The notes beneath the pieces are model-generated. The model was not told where the DNA came from, ran no database searches, and worked only from the letters and a program-made list of their open reading frames with translations. The position numbers and the translations under genes are program-made. Source: Thermoactinomyces sp. DSM 45892 (GTDB taxonomy: Bacteria > Bacillota > Bacilli > Thermoactinomycetales > Thermoactinomycetaceae). From it: DNA of 64,000 bases. The stretch lies in the NCBI RefSeq assembly GCF_900107305.1, contig NZ_FNPL01000001.1:248001-312000 (forward strand), read 5' to 3'. This document shows, in pieces, positions 56,531 through 64,000 of this stretch. Numbering within the stretch: position 1 is the stretch's first letter; every line of letters starts with the position of its first letter.

Positions 56531-57408
56531 TGAGTAGTTTATGGATTATCCTGACTGGCGCTCTCATCGCTTCTTCCTGTGCGTTTCTTGGATGTTTCCT
56601 AATTCTCCGCCGCATGGCTATGTTAGGAGATGCCATTAGTCACTCCATCCTTCCTGGAATCGTCATCGCGTTTCTCGTCTCAGGAAGTCGTGATCCCTTG
56701 CCAATGTTTATCGGTGCAGCAGTCTTTGGACTCCTTTGCACCATTATCATTCAACTTTTGCGAAACCAAGGCGTACAGGCAGATGCTGCGATGTCGGTTA
56801 GTTTTACAGCACTCTTCGCCATCGGGATCATCTTAATCTCCCTTTTTACTCAACAAGTAGACTTAGATTTAGATTGTGTGCTCTACGGTGAGATTGCATA
56901 TGTCCCTTATGATACATGGACATGGAGTGGAGTCGATATGGGACCTCGAGCGATGTGGGGAGCAGGAGCGGCCTTCTTGCTTAGTCTGATCATCGTAAGG
57001 TTATTTTACAAACAGTTTAAGCTTACATCCTTCGATCCAGCCTTAGCGATGGCGATCGGCATACCTGTAGCGATTTTCCATTACCTGCTTATGGGGCTTG
57101 TTTCGATCACAACTGTTGCTTCTTTTGAAAGTGTAGGCGCAATCCTCGTGGTAGCGATGCTTATCGTCCCCGCCGCCACTGCTTATCTATTAACAGAACG
57201 GCTTGGAGTTATGCTCGGATTAAGTGTACTTATCGGAGCCATCTGCTCAATCTGTGGTTATCTACTATCCGTCATGTTAGATGCATCCATCGCTGGATGT
57301 ATGACGATGGTGGCAGGTGGGTTGTTCGCCCTTGCTTTCCTGTTTTCTCCTCAGCAAGGAGTCGTGACCCGTTGGTGGATTCGCAAGAAATTACGAGCTC
57401 AATTTTAA
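56527..57408 (+). CDS. mntD: Manganese ABC transporter permease (second)
   Basis: 293-residue ABC-3 family permease without the extension of MntC. ILRRMAMLGDAISHSILPGI near residue 25 and the late VSITTVASFESVGAILVVAMLIVP (as SITTVASFESVGAIL and VVAMLIVP) are family motifs. The ATG overlaps the mntC stop, so the two permeases are translated together and probably form a heterodimer. A strong bidirectional terminator follows. Confidence 0.92.
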   Translation: MMSSLWIILTGALIASSCAFLGCFLILRRMAMLGDAISHSILPGIVIAFLVSGSRDPLPMFIGAAVFGLLCTIIIQLLRNQGVQADAAMSVSFTALFAIGIILISLFTQQVDLDLDCVLYGEIAYVPYDTWTWSGVDMGPRAMWGAGAAFLLSLIIVRLFYKQFKLTSFDPALAMAIGIPVAIFHYLLMGLVSITTVASFESVGAILVVAMLIVPAATAYLLTERLGVMLGLSVLIGAICSICGYLLSVMLDASIAGCMTMVAGGLFALAFLFSPQQGVVTRWWIRKKLRAQF

Positions 57409-57416
57409 ACGTTAGC

Positions 57417-57461
57417 AAACAAAACCCCCCACTACGAATCGAGTAATGGGGGGTTTTGCTT
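57417..57461. terminator. Bidirectional terminator between mntD and the SASP gene
   Basis: CAAAACCCCCC (57420-57430) pairs with GGGGGGTTTTG (57448-57458); arms carry A and T runs on both outer sides. It serves convergent mntD and SASP genes. Confidence 0.9.
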
Positions 57462-57653
57462 TTATTTATTCCGAGCAAGTTGTTGCTGAGCCAAGGCGAC
57501 AAGTCGCTTGGTCATCTCTCCACCTACAGAACCATTGGCTCTGGCGGTAGTGTCAGCCCCTAATTCTACTCCAAATTCCTGTGCGATTGACTGTTTCATC
57601 TGCCCCAAGGCAGCAGCCGACCCAGGCACTACGAGTTTGTTGCTTCTTGACAT
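57462..57653 (-). CDS. Alpha/beta-type small acid-soluble spore protein
   Basis: 63-residue SASP that coats spore DNA and protects it from UV. The germination-protease cleavage region [24 protein letters not shown] (parts [17 protein letters not shown] and GGEMTKRL) and the N-terminal [16 protein letters not shown] are classical. Presence proves descent from an endospore former. A sporulation sigma G promoter is expected upstream but I did not identify one with confidence. Confidence 0.95.
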   Translation of the reverse strand: MSRSNKLVVPGSAAALGQMKQSIAQEFGVELGADTTARANGSVGGEMTKRLVALAQQQLARNK

Positions 57654-57726
57654 CGCAATCAGCTCCCCTCATAGAACATTGGATGAGAACTCCTTGCACA
57701 TTTAGAGTAACCGAATCAAGCTATTT

Positions 57727-58554
57727 TTATTCGTTTGACGAAAGCTCTTTTGTTACCTTATTTTGGATTAACTGAATTTGTTCTGCTAAGTACTCCGTCA
57801 AATGGATACCCTTATCTTCTATGTCTTCTTCATGAACCACAAAGCGAATTTTCCGCTCATTTACATCTAGCATCTCCATAATAGAGCGATAATCTGGCTT
57901 CTGCGTTTCAATTCGTAATACAAAATGCCCATTTCCGAGATGTACAAGTGATGCCTCACTAAGCCAATTCTTCATATCGTGCTGTGCAAAAAGAAACTCC
58001 TGGTAAAACGTCCGATCCATTGGATAATCCATGCTATTTGGCTCTACCGATGTCACTGAAAACCCTAAACGACTCATGGATTTAAGTACTTCTTCCACAA
58101 ACGGATGGGGAGCTATCTGAATTTCATCATGATCACTCGGATCGATGGAATGTTCGATATCGATTCCTGTTTGCAAGTATACCTGAAAACAGTACGGGGA
58201 GACTTTTGGTTTAGCGAACAAAAAATGACCTTCATAGGGAAACGAAATCGGTGTTACATCTGGCAGAGTAAAAGAAAACGGAATTTCCTTCGTTTCTTTA
58301 GGTAATACCGTAATTTTGTCTGCTATTTCATGTGTGTGCCACAAGAAGTCCCGAAATCCACTTACTCCTACTCCTCTATCCCTCAGTCGAACTTTAAGCT
58401 GAAATAGGATACGATTTATTTCCTGCTGTACCGAGCTACCTTGGATTAAGACCCGACCATGGATGGTTTCCCCTTGTCGGTATTCTCCTTTTTCTAAGGT
58501 AGTATCAACCTTAATTCCACCGACGCGTATACTGGCAAGCAATTTCTTTAACAA
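57727..58554 (-). CDS. spo0M: Sporulation-control protein Spo0M
   Basis: 275-residue arrestin-like protein. LLKKLLASIRVGGIKVDTTLEKGEY at the N-terminus (parts LLKKLLASIRVGGIK and VDTTLEKGEY) corresponds to the Spo0M start, and the arrestin-like beta domains fill residues 20-230. The TTG at 58554 lies eight bases after AAGGAGG and gives this start; the frame to 58587 adds 11 codons. Spo0M affects sporulation and the cytoskeleton or membrane in B. subtilis. It lies beside the SASP gene on the same strand. Confidence 0.88.
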   Translation of the reverse strand: MLKKLLASIRVGGIKVDTTLEKGEYRQGETIHGRVLIQGSSVQQEINRILFQLKVRLRDRGVGVSGFRDFLWHTHEIADKITVLPKETKEIPFSFTLPDVTPISFPYEGHFLFAKPKVSPYCFQVYLQTGIDIEHSIDPSDHDEIQIAPHPFVEEVLKSMSRLGFSVTSVEPNSMDYPMDRTFYQEFLFAQHDMKNWLSEASLVHLGNGHFVLRIETQKPDYRSIMEMLDVNERKIRFVVHEEDIEDKGIHLTEYLAEQIQLIQNKVTKELSSNE

Positions 58555-58960
58555 CCCACTAACCTCCTTTTCATCTACTGAGAACACCAGATATTACGTG
58601 AAGTTTGTATATATACAGAATCATCCTGACATCTATTCACTCAAGTAATCTCATTATACAACCAAATCTAATAGGCCTTTTTATCAAAAAAAGAACAAAA
58701 AAGGAACAAAGTACTGACGAAACCGTGTCCGCACTCTGCTCTATATCATCATATTAGGTCATATCTGCGCTATCTAGAACAAATAAATCCCTTTTCTATC
58801 TGATCCTGCTATGTTGAGGCATTTATCTAAAACATATAGGAGGACTCATTCCACATAAGATCGTTTCTAAATATATATTTACAACAGAGTGAGTATCGAA
58901 TTGTGATTTATCTGAATACTAATGATAAGAGCATCTACTATTTAGATAAGGAGTGAAGAG
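58555..58960. other. Gene-free stretch upstream of the collagen-like gene
   Basis: 406 bases, AT-rich. An AGGAGG at 58838-58843 has no ATG, GTG or TTG at usable distance (only ATT). I saw no convincing promoter; sporulation sigma promoters for spo0M and the collagen-like gene probably lie here. Confidence 0.4.
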
Positions 58961-60477
58961 ATGTCACAAGCAAATATCCCCAATATTTCACCCAATATTT
59001 CCATCACAAGAGAAGATGCAGTAAACCTATTGCTATCATCTATTGCATTAGAAGAACTGGGCTTAAGTCATATTATTAATGCCGAAGGCGAAAAGCTCCA
59101 ATACGTACTAGGAACCCTCCCCGGGGTATCCACCACTTTTCAACCCACGATTACGGACCTACTTACAATCAATGAAAGTGTTCGTGACACGATTAATGTA
59201 ATTGGAAAGAAAGAATGGATTTTAAACGAGAAGTTAGAAAACGTGTTAGGAACAGATGTCACAAGGGGGCCGACGGGACCTCAAGGACCGGCGGGAACCA
59301 CAGGCTCCTCAGGAGGCCCACCTGGACCTCAAGGAAATACGGGCCTCAAGGACCAAACGGACCTCAAGGCGTGACTGGACCTCAGGGCAATACGGGGCCT
59401 CAAGGAAGCACGGGACCTCAAGGGCCTACAGGGGCTGATGGGGTGGCTGGCTCTACTGGACCTCAAGGTAACACTGGACCTCAAGGACCTACCGGGACTT
59501 TTGTTACAGGTGATTTCTTATTTTTGGTTCAAGGGAACTCAGGCTCTGATGGTACTGTTCCACTAAACTTCGGAGATACACTCAACTTTATATCTGATAC
59601 GTTAGAAATTACAGTAACACCTGGTTCTGCCAATGTGAGACTCGAAGTTCCTACGGGCGCAAACGGGGCTACGGGACCCCAAGGAAATACTGGGCCTCAA
59701 GGACCTACGGGCGCAGATGGCGCAGACGGCGCTTCGGGACCTCAAGGCAATACGGGGCCTCAAGGACCTACGGGCGCAGATGGCGCAGACGGCGCTTCGG
59801 GACCTCAAGGAAATACTGGGCCTCAAGGACCTACGGGAGCGGATGGCGCAGACGGCGCTTCGGGACCTCAAGGAAATACTGGACCTCAAGGACCTACGGG
59901 AGCGGATGGCGCAGACGGCGCTTCGGGGCCTCAAGGCAATACTGGACCTCAAGGACCTACGGGAGTTAACGGCACTACGGGACCTACGGGGGCTACCGGT
60001 CCAACAGGAGTGAATTCCTTAGGAAACTTCATTCAAATACGAAGAAATGCTGGCGGAGTTGTCCCTACCGGAACCCAAATCTTCTTTCAGTCTGTAGTCG
60101 CTCAGGGCGGGAATTTAGGTCCAGCCGTGGGTGGTACCGATCATATCAATCTTCAGCCACAAACCTCATATTTTGTTCTTTACAACATAGAATATTTCTC
60201 ACCTTTTCAAAATGCCACTGTTACGTCTACTATCAATCTTATTACAGATACTACTGCACCGACGGGGACATTAGTTGCCAATAGTGTGACAAGGAATACG
60301 ATGCCAGCCGGATTAACAGGCAGTACCCCACTTGCAAATAATATCTATGGGTTCATCGTGACTACCCCAAACCAAGCAAATCCGAGAATAGGCTTGGTGT
60401 TTGATATAAATCCGGGTCCCACTGGTGCAATGGAAGTACAACCGAACACTACAATCGATGTATTCCAACTATCATAA
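58961..60477 (+). pseudogene. Collagen-like spore-surface (BclA-type) protein, frameshifted
   Basis: Together the two frames would give a protein of about 505 residues. The N-terminal domain (about 1-100) has [20 protein letters not shown] and [17 protein letters not shown]. Then come Gly-X-Y collagen repeats, interrupted by a 50-residue non-collagen insert ([20 protein letters not shown]), more repeats, and a ~150-residue C-terminal beta-rich domain like the trimerising BclA C-terminus. At about 59338-59342 the run GGGG seen in sister repeats is GGG (AATACGGGCC), which shifts frame; the first frame stops at 59372. Start has AAGGAGTG upstream. It could be sequencing error, decay or phase variation. 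Confidence 0.8.
59674..59964 (+). repeat. 63-bp tandem repeats encoding collagen-like units
   Basis: Four complete 63-bp copies begin at 59674, 59737, 59800 and 59863, with a partial fifth at 59926. Each encodes 21 residues, [21 protein letters not shown]-like (20 of them: [20 protein letters not shown]). They differ at only a few positions, so recent expansion or copy-number change is likely. Confidence 0.95.
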
Positions 60478-60498
60478 CTCTCTATTCATTTGCCCACT

Positions 60499-60539
60499 AA
60501 AAACCACTATTCTGATGCTTGTAAAGAATGGTGGTTTTT
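60499..60539 (+). terminator. Terminator of the collagen-like gene
   Basis: 15-position stem (60499-60513 with 60525-60539, one G-U) and a T-run, 22 bases after the stop. Confidence 0.85.
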
Positions 60540-60674
60540 ATTCGTTTTTTATTACATTCTCCTATCGCGACCTTCACCCGATAGGCATATCACACATTAT
60601 AATTACTATTCATACAATTAGTTAGGAGAAGATTCCTCCCTTTTAAAATCCGTGTAGTGTGATGACATGGGCTT

Positions 60675-61172
60675 CTACTCATTAGGTTGGAACCCCTGAT
60701 TTTTTATTTCTGCTAGGATTCCAGCACAAAATACAGGATCAATCCCCGGGATGGTTTGAAGTGTGTTGGGTATCCCATCTAGTAGTTTTTGAATTGCCTT
60801 GTCTAGTTGCTTGATTTGCGCTTTAATACTGCAGATCGACTGAATAGAAGTTCCTAGAAGAAGATCACTTGAGTCCTCCACACACTTCGCAAGACGGTAA
60901 GAAGAACGTGCCGCCTTCTGAATCGACTTGGCTACATACTCTGGGTCAGAGAAACGGTTTCTACTTTTTTCTCTAAGGAAATCTGCTAGTTGCTCTAGCT
61001 CCATGGAGCCGATTTCTTCAAGTGTGAGCTTCTCCAGCAGTAAGTCCAATATGGCGGCGCCATATACCGAAGAAGCTTCTACTTCTATGGTAAATGAACT
61101 GCATTTGTAAGAGAGATGTTGAAGAAAGATTTGCTTCTCACGAACGAGAGTTTTTACGAGATGGTATCTCAT
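60675..61172 (-). pseudogene. IS110-family transposase fragment
   Basis: 165-residue middle part of an IS110-type transposase. RYHLVKTLVREKQIFLQHL, ELEQLADFLREKSRNRFSDPE (as ELEQLADFLREK and NRFSDPE), IQKAARSSYRLAKCV and the start of the C-terminal domain IPGIDPVFCAGILAEI are present. The N-terminal DEDD catalytic domain and most of the C-terminal serine domain (family about 400 residues) are missing. Its 5' end abuts the truncated 5' end of the collagen-like paralogue at 61185. Confidence 0.85.
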
Positions 61173-61184
61173 TCGAGTTAATCA

Positions 61185-61832
61185 TTGTCATCCATTGCAT
61201 TAGAAGAACTTGGGCTGAGCCATATTATTAATTCGGAAGGAGAAAAGCTTCAATACGTTCTAGGGACTCTCCCTGGAGTGTCTACTACCTTTCAACCTTC
61301 TATTACCGACTTACTTACGATCAATACAAGTGTTCGTGACACCATCAATGTAATTGGGAAGAAAGAAAGAATCTTAAACGAGAAACTAGAAAATGTATTG
61401 GGAATCGATGTTACGAGGGGGCCAACAGGCGTTGCAGGATCGACGGGGGCTACGGGGGTCACTGGACCTACGGGAAGCAATGGAGCTAATGTGCCCTATG
61501 ATACCATTACAACTCAGGTAGGTTCTAATATAGCACTCGATACCGGAAGTGGAGGAGCTACAGGGACCATCCATGTAGCAGGAGGGCATGTTTACAAAGT
61601 AATTTATAATGTAGGAGCTACTATTAATAGCCGTACATTTAATCTAAATTTCAACGGATCTCCAGTTCAAGGAACACAAACGCAAGTTTCCAGCAACGCT
61701 AATACTCCTTTCACTTCATCTGCGATTATTGAAGTTCCTCCAGGTCCTTCTGGGACTTTCACAGTTACCAATGCGAATGAGACCGGATTCAGAATACCAC
61801 AATGTGGAATTACTGTGATTATGTACAAATAA
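61185..61832 (+). pseudogene. Collagen-like spore protein paralogue, 5' truncated
   Basis: 215 residues. From [15 protein letters not shown] onward the N-terminal domain matches the gene at 58961 closely ([21 protein letters not shown], split [10 protein letters not shown] and [11 protein letters not shown]), but the first ~25 codons are replaced by IS110-related DNA. No ribosome site precedes the TTG at 61185. A short Gly-X-Y stretch (RGPTGVAGSTGATGVTGPTG) is followed by a ~120-residue beta-rich domain unlike the first gene's. Probably not expressed unless fused to another start. Confidence 0.75.
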
Positions 61833-61870
61833 TCGAATCTGGATGTTTTTCCTATCCAAATTATGAAAAA

Positions 61871-61912
61871 TATAAGCCATCCATTGACATGATTATCAAT
61901 GGATGGCTTATA
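61871..61912 (+). terminator. Terminator after the truncated collagen-like gene
   Basis: Perfect 17-bp stem TATAAGCCATCCATTGA / TCAATGGATGGCTTATA around 8 bases; no long T-run, but placed 39 bases after the stop. Confidence 0.65.
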
Positions 61913-62259
61913 GGCATATCCTTATCTAAGGAGGGAATTTTTCTAACTACATTCCCCAATCTCCTCCTGATGATAGGGTGACGTTTTCATTATGAAGGAA
62001 TTGTTGCACAAGAGCTATTTGTTTATCATCTTTTAACTAGCACTACGAGTATAGTATATATATTTATTTCGATAATGAAGAGAAATGTAGAAAAAGAAGA
62101 TACCCCTATTTTCGGTTTGCGATATCTTCTTTTTCGTATTAGCTTGATGGAGCTGTCTTATACCTATATTTAGACGGGTATCCTAATTTAGAATGAGACA
62201 GATGGTATAGATTTTTTCTCTTATATACTTGTTGTACTAGAACCGAAACAGATTTATCT
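61913..62259. other. Gene-free stretch with one hairpin
   Basis: 347 bases, AT-rich. A 13-bp stem GAAAAAGAAGATA (62090-62102) with TATCTTCTTTTTC (62123-62135) may terminate the minus-strand gene ending at 62260. Nothing else was recognised. Confidence 0.5.
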
Positions 62260-63690
62260 CTAACTACAACAATTACAACCACATGGTGTATCTGTATCTG
62301 CTATCTGTGTTTGTTCAACTGGTACATAGTGTCCATATGCATCTAGGCGCATTTCCTGTATTTCTATCCAATCGATTGAGAAGTCGGGATCTTCAGAGCT
62401 TATAAGCGGCTCTATATCCGGTACATGTGGATAAAAATCCAAAGTGTATATATTAAATCCTGATGAATCACAAAATAACATATAGTCTTGATCTCCTGGA
62501 GGCATAATAGAAATGGTTCCTGTTCCCATTGAACGAACGCGAACACGATGTGCTGCGGTATGATTAGGTAAACAAATTTCTTGAGAGACTGTAGTATCTC
62601 CGTCTAATAGATTTAAAATAGGTTTATTCGTGTTTTGTCCGAGAAAATTAACCGATCCGTCTACCGTCCAATTGAGAGACTTGTGTAAAAACAAAGGATT
62701 TTTCACTAAATTGCACTTTTGTAATGCGTTAAAAATGCGTAAAAAAATGGAAGTCACAAGGGATTTTTGGTGTTCCAAAAATGTCACTGTAGGTGCAAAG
62801 AAAATCCGTTCTATTAGAGAAAACTCTTTTTGTAACATCGTTATCTGTTGTAAATCCGTATATGTTGTATGTGACTTTAGTATTATATCTTGACCAGATA
62901 CATGATAGAATGTTTCTAGTTGTTTCGATGCATCTTCTAAACTTGTGATAATTTGTGTGATTTCGTCAATATAAGGTTGTTCCGCATTTTGTATTTCTTG
63001 TTTTTCAGAGGCTGTTAAAGGACGTTTTTTCGTTAATGAAACATGACTGATTTTTGATAATTTAGATGATTGATTCACAAAACCAATCACCATCCCATCT
63101 TTCATATAGGGTTGTAGTGCCCCTACCTTAATTCTATATGTGCGGTAATGTGCATTTGTGGTGACTTGTTCTAAAGACGTCGGCATTGGTTCAGAAACAG
63201 ATATGTTTACGGTGTCATTAAGTTGATTGATATAATTTGTTGATGCGAAAATGCACAGCTCAGCAGCTTGTAAACAAAAAACTGTCAATTCATAAGAGGT
63301 GTATGCTTGTAGTTTAGACGATGCTACCGTTTGATAAGCAACAGCTGGTTCTATAGAAGTAGCTGGCGGTAAAACTAAGTGAGGATTTCCATATTCTGAA
63401 TCTCCTGCTGATATAAAAGTCCTACCACTCAGTTCCCATCCGGTACCGTTCGGCGTAATGTTCATTACTAAATTATTTGAATCTATTATTTTTTTTGCTT
63501 GAATGACTGTATTTTTCAAAATCCGTTTCTCGACTGCGTAACTATTAGATAACGATTCAATTAAATCCTGTAGATGATCAATCCAAAATCTTGTTGTCCC
63601 AGGCTTAAGGGTTATATGATCAGCTGAAGTAAACAGATTATCTACTAATTTTTGAATATCGTTTAATGTTGGTAAACAATGTGTATCCAT
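62260..63690 (-). CDS. Stand-alone Cry-protoxin C-terminal-like (crystallisation) protein
   Basis: 476 residues, no signal peptide. The parts alternate as in domains IV-VII of Cry1-type protoxins. A helical N-terminus (1-72) leads into a beta module (about 75-220) with NLVMN..GTGWELSG, HLVLPPAT and YQTVASSKLQAYTSYEL; compare YLYQKIDESKLKAYTRYQL in Cry1A tails. A helical part (223-325) follows, then a second beta module (about 327-448) with CNLVKNPLF..LNWTVDG, TTVSQEICLPN and FSIDWIEIQEM, ending in a Cys-rich PCGCNCCS. I chose ATG 63690, eight bases after AAAGGAG, over ATG 63696. No pore-forming toxin domains are present. Assignment is by remembered motif resemblance, not a search. Confidence 0.6.
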   Translation of the reverse strand: MDTHCLPTLNDIQKLVDNLFTSADHITLKPGTTRFWIDHLQDLIESLSNSYAVEKRILKNTVIQAKKIIDSNNLVMNITPNGTGWELSGRTFISAGDSEYGNPHLVLPPATSIEPAVAYQTVASSKLQAYTSYELTVFCLQAAELCIFASTNYINQLNDTVNISVSEPMPTSLEQVTTNAHYRTYRIKVGALQPYMKDGMVIGFVNQSSKLSKISHVSLTKKRPLTASEKQEIQNAEQPYIDEITQIITSLEDASKQLETFYHVSGQDIILKSHTTYTDLQQITMLQKEFSLIERIFFAPTVTFLEHQKSLVTSIFLRIFNALQKCNLVKNPLFLHKSLNWTVDGSVNFLGQNTNKPILNLLDGDTTVSQEICLPNHTAAHRVRVRSMGTGTISIMPPGDQDYMLFCDSSGFNIYTLDFYPHVPDIEPLISSEDPDFSIDWIEIQEMRLDAYGHYVPVEQTQIADTDTPCGCNCCS

Positions 63691-63783
63691 ATTCATATCT
63701 CCTTTGGTCTGTAATTAGATTCTGATGGAATACATGCATTCGTACCCATTTGCGTGTTGCCTCTGTCTAGTATCATTACAAAT

Positions 63784-63817
63784 ACTCCCTCCTCCTGATG
63801 AAATAGTAGGAGGGAGT
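63784..63817 (-). terminator. Hairpin between the edge gene and the Cry-tail-like gene
   Basis: ACTCCCTCCTCCT (63784-63796) pairs with AGTAGGAGGGAGT (63805-63817), 13 positions with one mismatch. On the minus strand a short ATTTGT follows. It lies between the upstream partial gene and 63690 and may limit or uncouple their transcription. Confidence 0.6.
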
Positions 63818-63886
63818 GGCTGTGAAGAGTTCTAGATTGTACTCATATTGATTGTTTCTAACGCTGAAAATGATATAGATACAACA

Positions 63887-64000
63887 CTACTGTGCAACAT
63901 CGTAGATGGAGCCCCCTACATACGCATTCAGTCCATAGGCATACTGGTTAAAGTTAGGGTTATCAGCATTGACAATTTGGATTTCATCAAATTTTTGCGG
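63887..64000 (-). CDS. Partial CDS entering from the right edge (C-terminus only)
   Basis: On the minus strand a frame is open from base 64000 to a TAG at 63887-63889, giving 37 residues that begin PQKFDEIQIVNADNPNFNQ and end GLNAYVGGSIYDVAQ. Composition looks like real protein rather than chance. I do not recognise the family. It is 197 bases upstream of, and parallel to, the Cry-tail-like gene. In two-gene cry operons this position holds the toxin, but the fragment is too short to say. Confidence 0.55.
   Translation of the reverse strand, partial: PQKFDEIQIVNADNPNFNQYAYGLNAYVGGSIYDVAQ

Noticed and set aside
58838-58893. Small gene after the AGGAGG at 58838
   Set aside because: No ATG, GTG or TTG at workable distance; the ATT-start frame gives only 14 codons.
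59602-59952. Minus-strand ORF of 116 codons with RSRSAVCAI-type repeats
   Set aside because: It is the complement of the collagen-coding repeats; repeat structure keeps shadow frames open.
59674-59964. CRISPR array
   Set aside because: Repeats are contiguous 63-bp coding units without unique spacers.

Overview
The window looks like chromosome from an endospore-forming Bacilli-type Firmicute of moderate-to-low G+C. Support comes from an alpha/beta-type SASP, a SpoVB-type flippase, Spo0M, collagen-like (BclA-type) spore-surface proteins, a ComN-type regulator, the ruvC-ruvA-ruvB-queA-tgt-yajC order, an MntR-type operator and strong AGGAGG ribosome binding sites. SecD and SecF are separate genes, unlike the fused SecDF of Bacillus subtilis. 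I lean towards Thermoactinomycetaceae or a relative, but that is inference.

Layout. Bases 1-8034 hold a six-gene NIS siderophore operon in the order of Sinorhizobium rhbABCDEF; the first gene is cut by the window edge. The expected product is a schizokinen-type citrate dihydroxamate. Next come an orphan amino-acid-binding lipoprotein and a dGTPase-like HD protein. Bases 10430-17475 hold a Bce-type peptide sensing/detoxification module: response regulator, intramembrane-sensing kinase, one ATPase and two paralogous permeases, plus the decayed C-terminus of a third permease. After a DedA protein and a DUF1801 protein comes a heterodimeric ABC exporter of BmrC/BmrD type, preceded by a promoter, a 47-codon leader peptide gene and two tandem terminators. 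Then follow a PadR/HAAS/Yip1 membrane module with a 33-bp palindrome, flavohaemoglobin divergent from a short Crp/Fnr regulator across a Crp/Fnr box, a LysR regulator divergent from a YjeH-like permease, and typA with a structured leader.

Bases 31.0-35.2 kb are an accessory patch: an internally deleted IS3-family element sitting in the loop of the typA terminator, a flavin reductase, homogentisate dioxygenase, an AraC/GyrI-like regulator and an IS-end remnant inside a long hairpin. Bases 35.2-51.2 kb are mostly housekeeping: azoreductase, apt, recJ, a cation efflux protein, secF, secD, comN-like, spoVB-like, DUF421, TIGR04086, yajC, tgt, queA, ruvB, ruvA, ruvC and a DnaD-N-like protein. Two NodB-type deacetylases and an MntR-controlled mntABCD operon follow.

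Bases 57.4-64.0 kb are spore related: SASP, Spo0M, a collagen-like protein gene with a one-base frameshift and 63-bp tandem repeats, an IS110 remnant joined to a 5'-truncated collagen-like paralogue, and on the minus strand a 476-aa protein. Its helix/beta/helix/beta architecture resembles the crystallisation half (domains IV-VII) of Cry protoxins. A gene entering from the right edge ends just upstream of it on the same strand, as in two-gene cry/orf2 operons. I saw no rRNA, tRNA or CRISPR array.

Most notable points: the stand-alone Cry-protoxin-tail-like gene, the BmrB-like attenuator with mutually exclusive pairings, the possible attenuator in front of typA, the G-tract frameshift in the collagen gene, and the terminator-targeted IS.
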